Positions 1 to 7,359 of a DNA stretch of 8,936 nt are shown one piece after another (position 1 is the stretch's first letter; each line of letters begins with the position of its first letter). A model generated the notes under the pieces. It saw only the letters and a list, made by a program, of their open reading frames with translations. It did not search any database and had not been told where the DNA came from. Source of the stretch: an uncultured Opitutales bacterium (GTDB lineage: Bacteria > Verrucomicrobiota > Verrucomicrobiia > Opitutales > UBA2995); the NCBI GenBank assembly GCA_937920335.1, contig CALGUT010000641.1:1-8936 (forward strand). The letters run 5' to 3'. A program made the translations under genes and the position numbers.

Positions 1-1073
1 TCGCCAATTTGACAAAATCGACGCCAACGCAGCTCGCCCAAGGCCGCTCTCAATGCCTGAGCCGACGCCTCTGTAAGCGCGGCTGCCCCTTTGGCGGCTA
101 CTTTAGCAGCAACTCTTCCACTCTGCCCTGGGCGGAGAAAACCGGAAATCTTACAATGCGGCCCCATTCGGTTGCCCATTCCGTTATCTACGATGAAAAG
201 CAGGAAAAAGCGACCGGGGTGCGGGTCATTGACAGCCAAACCAAGGAAGTCATCGAATACTACGCGAAGATCATTTTCGTCAATGCCTCCGCCCTGAACA
301 CCAATCTCATCCTAATGAATTCAATATCAAGCCGCTTCCCGAAGGGATTGGGCAATGACAATGAATTGATGGGAAAATTTGTAGCCTTTCATAACTACAA
401 TACAAAGGTTCGGGCGGAGTTTGAGGGACTAAGCGAGTTTGCCACTTTCGGCGACCGCCCGGGGTCTACTTACATCCCCCGATTCCGGAATATGTTCCGG
501 CAGGAAACCGGGTTTCTGAGGGGGTATGCTACCGCCTTTTCGGCTAAAAGAAATATGTACAGCGACCGTTCGGGCATTGGCGCGGATCTTAAGGAAAGCC
601 TCATGAACCCGAAACTGGGCGGTTGGTCTATGGGGGCACAAATGATGGGCGAAACGATTCCCAAAGAAAGTAACTTCGTGAGCCTGGATTCCAAGAAAAC
701 GGATGCCTGGGGAATGCCGCTTCTCAATATAGATATCGATTACGACGACAACGATCTCAAGATGGAAGTTGATTCAATGGAGCAGCTTTCCGAAATGTTT
801 GCCGCCGCCGGTTTTAAGAATATAAAAACCACGCAAAAGCACCAGGCTCCCGGAATCGATATCCATGAGATGGGTGGAGTGCGGATGGGTAAAGATCCCA
901 AGACCTCCCTCCTCAATAAGTGGAACCAACTGCACGCCTGTAAGAACGTGATTGTCACAGACGGGGCCTGTATGACCTCCACCTCCACTCAAAATCCCTC
1001 CTTAACCTACATGGCGCTCACCGCCCGCGCGGCAAACCACGCCGTCGAGGAAATGAGAAAAGGGAACGTCTAG
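1..1073 (+). CDS. GMC-family FAD-dependent oxidoreductase, C-terminal part (5' end outside window)
   Basis: This is the C-terminal ~357 residues of a glucose-methanol-choline oxidoreductase, a flavoprotein family that oxidises alcohol groups of sugars and polyols. The frame is open to the window edge (Ala-Asn-Leu from base 3), so the TTG at 9 is not a real start. About 200 N-terminal residues with the FAD-binding GxGxxG are missing. Visible marks are a Cys-rich stretch (LCKRGCPFGGYFSSNSSTLP) as in gluconate-dehydrogenase-like members, and the C-terminal GMC domain with HEMGGVRMG and TSTQNPSLTYMALTARA. Its His and Asn correspond to the family's catalytic His/Asn pair. The gene stops at TAG 1071-1073. 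It lies on the same strand as the oxidoreductase-sulfatase cluster but is separated from it by 376 bases, so co-transcription is uncertain. Sugar or glycoside oxidation is inferred from context. The substrate cannot be read from the sequence. Confidence 0.88.
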   Translation, partial: ANLTKSTPTQLAQGRSQCLSRRLCKRGCPFGGYFSSNSSTLPWAEKTGNLTMRPHSVAHSVIYDEKQEKATGVRVIDSQTKEVIEYYAKIIFVNASALNTNLILMNSISSRFPKGLGNDNELMGKFVAFHNYNTKVRAEFEGLSEFATFGDRPGSTYIPRFRNMFRQETGFLRGYATAFSAKRNMYSDRSGIGADLKESLMNPKLGGWSMGAQMMGETIPKESNFVSLDSKKTDAWGMPLLNIDIDYDDNDLKMEVDSMEQLSEMFAAAGFKNIKTTQKHQAPGIDIHEMGGVRMGKDPKTSLLNKWNQLHACKNVIVTDGACMTSTSTQNPSLTYMALTARAANHAVEEMRKGNV

Positions 1074-1089
1074 CTCGGAGCTGAAAAAT

Positions 1090-1408
1090 TTAACCACATA
1101 AAGTTTAGAGCAGCAAAGCCGAAACCAAATGATTTAACCACAGAAAGCGCAAAAAAACACAAAAAGAAGAGCCCAATGAAATCGATTTTGTGACTTTTGT
1201 GATTCATATGGAATTCCAGAGAGCTACAATCCGCGGGAACAAAAAGTTCGTATAAAAAACAGATTCTTATGGATAGAAGTACAAGAAATACAGAACGGCA
1301 GCTTACGTTATTTTAGATCCAATTAAACCGTTCATCCGCTATATGCATTTACGCTATTCTCCAACTGCCTGATCTTTTGTGGCTTTTGTGCTTCTTGTGG
1401 TTTCAACC
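1090..1408. repeat. Degenerate A-rich direct/inverted repeat element
   Basis: This gap contains related short blocks. TTAACCACAtAAAG (1090-1103) recurs as TTAACCACAgAAAG (1134-1147). The second copy continues into an A/C-rich arm to about 1168. An imperfect reverse complement of that arm lies at 1370-1408 (CTTTTGTGGC...CTTGTGGTTTC). A closer partial reverse arm, 1186-1205, matches 1375-1394 directly at 18 of 20 positions. The result looks like a hairpin-type intergenic repeat with a second, separated right arm, or two overlapping copies. I recall similar 'AACCACAGAAAGCACAAAA' repeats from environmental genomes, sometimes around GxxExxY genes, but no such protein is encoded here. Roughly 1206-1369 shows nothing I recognise. 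Confidence 0.55.
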
Positions 1409-1416
1409 AAATATTT

Positions 1417-1453
1417 AAGGATGAGAAAGATGATTAAATTCCGCGTAACATGA
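1417..1453 (+). promoter_or_regulatory. Possible mini-ORF coupled to the Gfo/Idh gene start
   Basis: The Gfo/Idh start at 1450 has no Shine-Dalgarno sequence directly upstream. An AAGGA at 1417-1421 sits 8 bases before another ATG (1430-1432), which opens a 7-codon frame (MIKFRVT) ending in TGA at 1451-1453. That stop overlaps the gene start as ATGA. An in-frame ATG at 1421 would make it 10 codons. The arrangement fits translational coupling by reinitiation. It could equally be chance in an A-rich leader. Confidence 0.3.
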
Positions 1454-2586
1454 CGAAGAAGAAAATACGAATCGCTCTAGTAGGAACCGAGTTCATGGGC
1501 CGCGCTCATGCAAATGCCTGGAGGCAGGTCATTCCCTTTTTCGAACCGGAGTTGGAACCGGTCCTGAAAGTGGTCTGCGGACGTGACTCCGCCAAGACCG
1601 AAGCATTCGCGCGAAGGTGGGGGTTCGAAGAATTTTCGACCGACTGGCGGACGGTTGTGGAGCGGGAGGATGTAGATGTAGTTGATTTGTCCCTACCGCA
1701 GTCCTTGCAACCCGAAGTGGCCATTGCCGCTGCGAAATGCGGAAAGCATATCTTTTGCGAAAAGCCCATGGCTTTAACTGCGCAAGCGGCCGAGGACATG
1801 GTCCGTGAAGCTGAAAAAGCCAATGTATGCCATTATGTTAACTACAATTATCGACGAAGTCCTGCCGTATCGCTGGCGAGGCAAATCATAGAAGAAGGAC
1901 GGCTCGGTGAAATTCGTCATTGGCGTGGCGCCTATCTGCAGGATTGGCTGGTGGATCCGGAAGCGCCGATCGGCTGGAAGATGAAGAAGGAGCACGCGGG
2001 TTACGGACCTCATGGAGACTTGAATTCCCACAGTGTTGATCTGGCCCATTTCCTGGTTGGCAAAATCGAATCCGTCTATTGCCAGAAGCGCACCTTTATC
2101 AACGAACGACCTATCGAAACGGGTAGTAGCACGATGGATACCGTCGATGTGGATGATGCGTCGCAGATGCTGGTGAACTTCGACTGCGGCGCACTGGGCT
2201 CCTTCGAGGCAACCCGCTTCGCAACCGGTCAGCGCAATGCCAATCAGTTTGAAATTTTCGGAAGCCAGGGGGCGCTTAGATGGGATTTGGAGGATCTCAA
2301 TCGGCTTGAGTTTTATTCCAATGAAGATCCCAGCCATATAAGAGGCTACCGAACTATTCTTGCCTCCGAGTCGGAACATCCCTACGTCGGGAAGTGGTGG
2401 CCACCGGGACATGCAATCGGCTATGAGCACACCTTTGTTCATGCGGTAGCGGATTTCTTGTCCGCGATCTCAAAGGGCCAGCCCATATCCCCCAATTTTT
2501 CCGATGGCCTGCGTGTGATTCAGGTATTGGAGGCGGCAAACGCATCGGCTGATTTAGGTCAGCGAGTGAACGTATTTAAAAAATAG
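1450..2586 (+). CDS. Gfo/Idh/MocA family NAD(P)-dependent oxidoreductase
   Basis: This is a 378-residue cytoplasmic dehydrogenase of the Gfo/Idh/MocA family, which oxidises or reduces sugars, inositols and glycosides with NAD(P). The N-terminal Rossmann fold begins with IRIALVGTEFMGRAHANAW. The usual GxGxxG reads GTEFMG (residues 12-17), with the middle Gly replaced by Glu, in a FMGRAHxNAW setting I associate with a family subgroup. The hallmark EKP lies at 104-106 (Lys105), followed by YNYRRSPAV and the C-terminal domain. GDLNSHSVDLAH (189-200) supplies the likely catalytic Asp/His. Length is normal for the family. ATG 1450 is the only plausible start, because a TAA lies in frame at 1435. 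It ends in tandem in-frame stops TAG-TGA, 6 bases before sulfatase 1, so it heads an apparent operon. Processing of the desulfated sugar is inferred from position. Exact substrate unknown. Confidence 0.93.
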   Translation: MTKKKIRIALVGTEFMGRAHANAWRQVIPFFEPELEPVLKVVCGRDSAKTEAFARRWGFEEFSTDWRTVVEREDVDVVDLSLPQSLQPEVAIAAAKCGKHIFCEKPMALTAQAAEDMVREAEKANVCHYVNYNYRRSPAVSLARQIIEEGRLGEIRHWRGAYLQDWLVDPEAPIGWKMKKEHAGYGPHGDLNSHSVDLAHFLVGKIESVYCQKRTFINERPIETGSSTMDTVDVDDASQMLVNFDCGALGSFEATRFATGQRNANQFEIFGSQGALRWDLEDLNRLEFYSNEDPSHIRGYRTILASESEHPYVGKWWPPGHAIGYEHTFVHAVADFLSAISKGQPISPNFSDGLRVIQVLEAANASADLGQRVNVFKK

Positions 2587-2592
2587 TGACAG

Positions 2593-4032
2593 ATGATAAC
2601 CATTAAAAACCGCTTTAGAGCATTGAACAAGTTAGCGACACATATACTGTTCAAATACCTTGTGGCTGGGAAATTGATTCTATCCGCTTGCGCGCTCCAG
2701 GGCGACTCATCCCCGCCTCAGAACATACTTGTGATTCTCGCCGACGATATGGGTTGGGCAGACCTTGGGCCGGCTTCCAATATAGACACGCCGCATCTTG
2801 ATCAATTGGCCAAGGAAGGGGTAAGCCTATCTCGTTTCTATGCGTCAGCCCCGATCTGTTCGCCCACGCGAGCGGCATTGCTAACCGGTCGGTATCCACA
2901 TAGTGTGGGTGTGCCCCAGTTAGCCGCGCCCGAGGCGAAGCCGGGAAGTCCGAAGCTCTCTTTGGACCATTCAGCGGTCACGATACCCGAAGTGCTCAAA
3001 GAGCGTAATTATCAATCTGTCCTGATCGGAAAGTGGCATCTTGGATTCGACCCGAGTTCTTGGCCACGAACCCATGGGTTCGATGAATTTTGGGGCACCA
3101 TTGCCGGGCAATCCAATTACTGCGATGTAACGGGCGCCTATCACAACGAAACGCCCATCCAAATCACCGACTACTACACGGACGCGATCACCGACAAAGC
3201 TATCGATTACCTGAAGACGCATGAAGCCAGCCAGCCTACCTTTATGTTCCTGTCCTATACCGCGCCTCACTCACCTATGGAAGCTCCAGCGAATCTCATC
3301 GACAAATACCGTGCGATATACGACGACGAACTCTTTGCGATTTATGCGGCCATGGTCGAGCAACTCGACACGGGTATCGGCCGAATACTGAGCGTCGTTG
3401 ATGACCTTGGCCTCCGCGAAAATACCCTGATCATATTCATGTCCGATAATGGGCCATCGGCCGAACCTAAAGCCTACGGACCCAGCGGAGCCAACATCTC
3501 TAACGGTGCCTTGCGCGAATGGAAGTTTTCCACCTACGAAGGCGGTATTCGCGTGCCCTTCATCGCCCGTTGGCCCGGCCGTATTCCGCCTGGACTACAA
3601 CGCAGCGAAGTCGCGGTGACGATGGATGTGCTACCCACGATTCTCGATGCCGTGAAAATGCCTGTTCCTGAAAACATGGAAATTCATGGGGACTCATTGA
3701 TGCCCTTGCTGACAGGTATGGACTATTCCAGGACAGACGCCGTACACTGGGAGACCAAACACAACCTGGCGGTGATGCGAGGCGATTGGAAGCTCGTGCA
3801 TCAATTCTGGAAGGAGCCCGAACTCTATAACCTTAAATCTGATATATCCGAATCGCGCGATCTTTCCAACGAGCATCCCAAAATGGTATCGGAGATGGCC
3901 GAACTTCATGCCGCTTGGAAATCGAAGCACTACCCCGATCCAATCGACCGAAAGACAAAACGATCAAAATTTCAGTTTCCAGAAGCGGTCTCCACAGATG
4001 CCACAAAAAAGCCAATTTCAGACAATGAGTAG
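2593..4032 (+). CDS. Sulfatase 1: secreted S1 (FGly-dependent) sulfatase, probable lipoprotein
   Basis: This 479-residue arylsulfatase-type (S1, alkaline-phosphatase superfamily) enzyme would hydrolyse sulfate esters, probably on a sugar. The metal site begins at LADDMG (Asp51-Asp52). The active-site motif CSPTRAALLTGR (89-100) has Cys89 as the residue converted to formylglycine. GKWHLG carries Lys147 and His149. APHSP gives His226, SDNG gives Asp285-Asn286, and Lys311 precedes STYEGGIRVPF. All expected catalytic positions are therefore present. The N-terminus has basic residues, a modest hydrophobic stretch and LSAC with Cys33, which fits a lipobox. The hydrophobic core is interrupted by a lysine, so lipidation is likely rather than certain. 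The last ~25 residues are polar and look like a tail. It lies 6 bases after the Gfo/Idh gene without an obvious Shine-Dalgarno. No maturase is visible in the window. S1 subfamily and substrate are not assignable by eye. Confidence 0.93.
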   Translation: MITIKNRFRALNKLATHILFKYLVAGKLILSACALQGDSSPPQNILVILADDMGWADLGPASNIDTPHLDQLAKEGVSLSRFYASAPICSPTRAALLTGRYPHSVGVPQLAAPEAKPGSPKLSLDHSAVTIPEVLKERNYQSVLIGKWHLGFDPSSWPRTHGFDEFWGTIAGQSNYCDVTGAYHNETPIQITDYYTDAITDKAIDYLKTHEASQPTFMFLSYTAPHSPMEAPANLIDKYRAIYDDELFAIYAAMVEQLDTGIGRILSVVDDLGLRENTLIIFMSDNGPSAEPKAYGPSGANISNGALREWKFSTYEGGIRVPFIARWPGRIPPGLQRSEVAVTMDVLPTILDAVKMPVPENMEIHGDSLMPLLTGMDYSRTDAVHWETKHNLAVMRGDWKLVHQFWKEPELYNLKSDISESRDLSNEHPKMVSEMAELHAAWKSKHYPDPIDRKTKRSKFQFPEAVSTDATKKPISDNE

Positions 4033-4065
4033 AATACCCGGAGCCGCTTTGATTTTCATTACTCC

Positions 4066-5400
4066 ATGAAGTTGCTGATACCCACCCTGACTATTCTCGC
4101 GATGCTGACGTCCGTAGTCACGGCCGCTGACAAACCGGTAAATATTCTACTCATCATGGCGGATGATGTGGGTTTCGAATGTTTCAGCAGCTATGGCAGC
4201 AAAGAGTATTCGACCCCACGACTGGACGCATTGGCGGAAGCGGGAATCCGTTTCGAAAACTGTCATTCCACGCCGGTCTGCACGCCGAGTCGCGTCAATC
4301 TCCTATCGGGCAAGTCCAACATTTTCAACTATGAGGACTTCGGGATCTATCCCAAAGGAGAACCCACCTTCGCCCATCACTTCAAGCAATCGGGTTACGC
4401 CACCGCCGTATCCGGAAAGTGGCAACTTCTAACCGAGGCAGGAGGCACCCGCCCCCAGGAAGCGGGATTCGATGCCTACTGTTTGTGGAATACTCCCCTC
4501 ACCACTCGCGAGCGATACTGGAACCCCTCCTTGGAAAAGGATGGTGCCTTTATGGACCTCCCGGATGACAGCTACGGGCCAGACGTCTGCACGGACTTCC
4601 TCGCCGATTTCATAAAGTCCTGCGCCGAGACCGACACGCCGTTTCTCGCCTACTACCCGATGATTCTCGTTCATGACCCGTTTCTCCCCACGCCGAATAG
4701 CAAGGATCGAGACGAGACCGGCGACAAGAAGAACTTCGTCGATATGGTGAACTATATGGATACGCTCGTCGGCCGCCTCGTCGATACGCTCGAAGCCAAT
4801 GGACTGCGCGATAACACGCTGATTGTTTTCACCGCCGACAACGGGACCAACAAAAATATTGTATCCGAGTTTAAAGGACAACCCCTCCCCGGGGGCAAAG
4901 GTTTCACGCGCGACCACGGCACCCATGTGCCCCTGATCGCCAACTGGCCGGGGCATATTCCAGTGAACCAGGTCAACCGCGACCTAGTCGCTTTTTCTGA
5001 CTTCTTTCCCACCATGGTCGAAGCGACGGGCCTGCCGCCTAAGGATATTACTGACGCCGATGGCAGGAGCTTTTGGCCCCAATGCCTGGGCGAGCGCGGA
5101 GATCCTAGAGAATGGATCTACGGCTACTATTTTCCACATCCCTACGCAAAAAAGTTCAATGACTCAAACAACCACCCAGAGGTGCGGTATGCGCGGGATC
5201 AACGCTACAAGCTCTACGACAACGGTGCTCTTTACGATACTCAGATCGACGTAATGGAGAGAGAAGCGATCGACCTTGAAAGGGCTGCACCAGCGGTGAA
5301 GCAAGCCCAACAGAAACTCCAAGCCGCGCTCGATTCCTACCCCCGTCAAGGCGCTCAAATCGACCACTCCAAGGTCCGAGGCGTTTATCAGCCGAAGTAA
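4066..5400 (+). CDS. Sulfatase 2: secreted S1-family sulfatase with a His-to-Gln change in the active site
   Basis: This 444-residue S1-family sulfatase is only distantly similar to its neighbour. A classic Sec signal peptide (MKLLIPTLTILAMLTSVVTA, cleavage near Ala20) points to periplasmic or extracellular location. The metal Asp pair is Asp33-Asp34 (MADDVG). The formylglycine site is CTPSR with Cys72. Lys118 lies in GKWQL, LVHDP gives His203, TADNG gives Asp258-Asn259, and Lys278 starts the KGFTRDHGTHVPL segment, aligning with Lys311 of sulfatase 1. The residue two after Lys118 is Gln120, where sulfatase 1 and arylsulfatases have His. This may be a subfamily trait that tunes substrate binding rather than a loss of activity. 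It starts 33 bases after sulfatase 1 without a clear Shine-Dalgarno and ends 18 bases before the symporter. A pair of different sulfatases suggests sulfates at two positions or linkages of one glycan (inference). Confidence 0.92.
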   Translation: MKLLIPTLTILAMLTSVVTAADKPVNILLIMADDVGFECFSSYGSKEYSTPRLDALAEAGIRFENCHSTPVCTPSRVNLLSGKSNIFNYEDFGIYPKGEPTFAHHFKQSGYATAVSGKWQLLTEAGGTRPQEAGFDAYCLWNTPLTTRERYWNPSLEKDGAFMDLPDDSYGPDVCTDFLADFIKSCAETDTPFLAYYPMILVHDPFLPTPNSKDRDETGDKKNFVDMVNYMDTLVGRLVDTLEANGLRDNTLIVFTADNGTNKNIVSEFKGQPLPGGKGFTRDHGTHVPLIANWPGHIPVNQVNRDLVAFSDFFPTMVEATGLPPKDITDADGRSFWPQCLGERGDPREWIYGYYFPHPYAKKFNDSNNHPEVRYARDQRYKLYDNGALYDTQIDVMEREAIDLERAAPAVKQAQQKLQAALDSYPRQGAQIDHSKVRGVYQPK

Positions 5401-5418
5401 AAAAATAACCCCATTCCT

Positions 5419-6822
5419 ATGTCATCTCAACACACGCACCCCGAAAATAATTCGGAAGGTAAACTGCCAATCTCTGAAAAAGTCGCCTATGGATTGGGGG
5501 ACACGGCGTCCTGCCTCTACTACTCGACCTTGGCTCAGTTCTTGTTGTTCTTCTACACTGACGTCTTTGGGATTACCGCTACCGCGGCGGGGTTAATGAT
5601 GCTGATCACTAAGCTCTGGGATACGGCCAATGATCCCATAATGGGAATGATTGCGGACCGAACGACTTCCCGACATGGAAAGTTCCGTTTTTGGATCTTA
5701 TGGATGATCCCAGCGTTTATGCTTACCGGGATATTGGTATTCACAACTCCGGATCTGAGTATGACCGGGAAGCTAATCTGGGCGTATGTCACGTATTCTC
5801 TGGTTGGCATGGCGTACACCGCGATCAACGTTCCGTACTCTGCATTAATGGGCGTAATGACGTCGAATTCTAAGGAGCGGAGTATCCTCTCCTCATTTCG
5901 GTTTCTCGGAGCGAATTCCGGGAGTTTGATTGTGAATGGAACGCTTCTCTGGCTGGTCGCGACATTGGGACAGGGAAATGAACAAAGAGGCTTTTTTATT
6001 ACGATGTGCTTGTATGCGATCATCGCTGGGGCGCTCTTCTTTATAACGTTCAAATACACACGTGAGCGCGTGCTGCCACCGCTCAAGAAAAACACAGTTT
6101 TGCGAGATCTGAAGGACCTTACAAAGAACGGTCCTTGGCTTGTGTTTTGTGTAGTTGGGGTGCTCACGCTCATCTATATATCAGTACGTGGCGGAGCTAC
6201 TTTGTATTACTTCAAATACTACATTGGAAACCAGAGCCTTGCCGCAAGCTACTTGGTGGTTGGAAGCGTTATGGCCATTGCGGGCGTATCCTGTACTAAA
6301 TACATTCTTGCCAGGTTTCGCGATAAGCGACGGGCATATATTTGTCTGACCTTGATGACCGCGGCGATTTCGATGGCCTTTTACTTTGTAAGTCCGACTA
6401 ACATAGCTTTGTTGTTCGGCCTTCAAGTGGTTGGCGCTTTTGTGGCCGCCCCTTTGATGCCTCTAACTTGGGCAATGTTTGCGGATACCGCTGACTATGC
6501 GGAGTACAAGCTAGGCCGCCGCGCCACGGGCCTGATATTCTCTGCGGGTACAACTTCGCAGAAGCTCGGTTGGACGCTGGGCGGATCGGCTGCTGGATTC
6601 ATGCTCGGCTTTTACGGATTCGAGGCAAATATGGAGCAGGCGCCCGATACCCTGAATGGCATCGTTTTACTGATGAGCATCATTCCCGCCAGCATCGCGT
6701 TTCTGACGGCATTTGTTACCTTTTTCTACAAGATCGATTACAAAATGGAAAAAGAGCTAGAAGAGACGATCTCCAGGAATTCAGCCGAACGAGCCGAAAA
6801 GAAACCCTGTATCGCCAAGTAG
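5419..6822 (+). CDS. GPH-family (MelB-like) cation:sugar symporter, MFS
   Basis: This 467-residue inner-membrane transporter of the glycoside-pentoside-hexuronide:cation symporter family imports a sugar or glycoside with Na+ or H+. The start KVAYGLGDTASCLYY...FFYTDVFG matches the first helix of MelB-type proteins. WDTANDPIMGMIADRTTSR (67-85) followed by HGKFRFW is the family signature. Asp68 and Asp72 match the cation-site pair Asp55/Asp59 of E. coli MelB. MelB Asp124 corresponds to Asn137 (AINVPYSAL), as in many non-melibiose members, so cation use may differ. Repeated hydrophobic segments along the length fit 12 helices. There is no C-terminal EIIA-like domain. It is the last gene of the + strand cluster, 18 bases after sulfatase 2, and probably imports the mono- or oligosaccharide released by the sulfatases and by hydrolases encoded elsewhere. 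Confidence 0.94.
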   Translation: MSSQHTHPENNSEGKLPISEKVAYGLGDTASCLYYSTLAQFLLFFYTDVFGITATAAGLMMLITKLWDTANDPIMGMIADRTTSRHGKFRFWILWMIPAFMLTGILVFTTPDLSMTGKLIWAYVTYSLVGMAYTAINVPYSALMGVMTSNSKERSILSSFRFLGANSGSLIVNGTLLWLVATLGQGNEQRGFFITMCLYAIIAGALFFITFKYTRERVLPPLKKNTVLRDLKDLTKNGPWLVFCVVGVLTLIYISVRGGATLYYFKYYIGNQSLAASYLVVGSVMAIAGVSCTKYILARFRDKRRAYICLTLMTAAISMAFYFVSPTNIALLFGLQVVGAFVAAPLMPLTWAMFADTADYAEYKLGRRATGLIFSAGTTSQKLGWTLGGSAAGFMLGFYGFEANMEQAPDTLNGIVLLMSIIPASIAFLTAFVTFFYKIDYKMEKELEETISRNSAERAEKKPCIAK

Positions 6823-6866
6823 ATGAAAGTAAGTTTGTTGATAGGGAATGAATGTGTCACTTCGTT

Positions 6867-6882
6867 CGGTACAATTGTTCCG
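6867..6882. repeat. Short palindrome downstream of the symporter gene
   Basis: CGGTACAATTGTTCCG is a 16-base palindrome centred on CAATTG with one mismatched pair. It lies 45 bases after the symporter stop. There is no U-tract, so it is not a clear terminator. It may be chance. Confidence 0.25.
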
Positions 6883-7301
6883 ATTTGATTCGGAGGGGAG
6901 GCTAAAGGTTGGTTTGCTTCGCCATCTTCACTCCGTTACGTCGCCCTATCAAGTTAGAAAATCCGTAGGTTGGTGTGGACTACAAGGCTTTGTTGGTACC
7001 TTTGGTCGAGTTCAGCGGAGGGCAACCGTTGGTTTCGCGGAAATGACCTGTTGCATCTGCCTATTTGCTACTGAATGCCTAGGGCTGACCGCTACGATGC
7101 TGTCCCGCTGGGATCTTGAGTCCGGCGGGTTATTCTGCGTAGAATACGGGTTCTTCGTCTGGCGGGATGGGGTCGACGCCATCCCAGCGATTCGCTTCGA
7201 TTGCCCATTGTCCCAGGGGGGGGGTATCGCTCCATTAGATGGGAGTAAATGACGTCAGGTCTGTACATTTGACAAGAGGAGGTAGCCAGAAACTGCCATG
7301 C

Positions 7302-7334
7302 CCTTAAATGAGTATGGGCAACACTCTTTTAAGG
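7302..7334. terminator. Hairpin in the convergent gap, possible bidirectional 3'-end structure
   Basis: CCTTAAA (7302-7308) pairs with TTTAAGG (7328-7334). After one T/T mismatch, GAGT (7310-7313) pairs with ACTC (7323-7326) around a 9-base loop. It lies 26 bases past the ROK kinase stop on the - strand, where a 3'-end hairpin would be expected. No run of T follows on either strand and the stem is AT-rich, so intrinsic termination is only a possibility. Confidence 0.4.
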
Positions 7335-7359
7335 AATGGCTCGTTGTGTTTCTTTTACT

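Larger units (their letters stand above)
6823..7359. other. 537-base convergent intergenic region with no confident gene
   Basis: The region lies between the ends of the symporter (+) and the ROK kinase (-). A + strand open frame at 6848-7252 has poor, Cys/Trp-rich composition and no recognisable motif. On the - strand, the frame ending with TAA at 7132-7130 reads protein-like (WDGVDPIPPDEEPVFYAE) but is broken at a run of nine G (7216-7224 on +), so it may be a decayed gene end. A short block at 6912-6957 (GCTTCGCCATCTTCACTCCG core) resembles dispersed intergenic repeats in style only. No strong U-tailed terminator for the symporter is visible. Confidence 0.5.

Noticed and set aside
9..11. 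TTG as start codon of the first gene
   Set aside because: The frame continues open to the window edge and the protein lacks the N-terminal FAD fold, so the gene simply begins outside.
1774..2442. 222-codon open frame on the - strand
   Set aside because: It lies wholly antisense to the well-supported Gfo/Idh gene and shows no recognisable domain.
4429..4956. 175-codon open frame on the - strand
   Set aside because: Antisense to sulfatase 2, whose catalytic motifs are clear. The frame is a composition shadow.
5553..6173. 206-codon open frame on the - strand
   Set aside because: Antisense to the symporter gene, and the translation has no domain signature.
6848..7252. 134-codon + strand open frame after the symporter
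   Set aside because: Unusual Cys/Trp-rich composition, no motif and no ribosome-binding site. It runs through a nine-G homopolymer.
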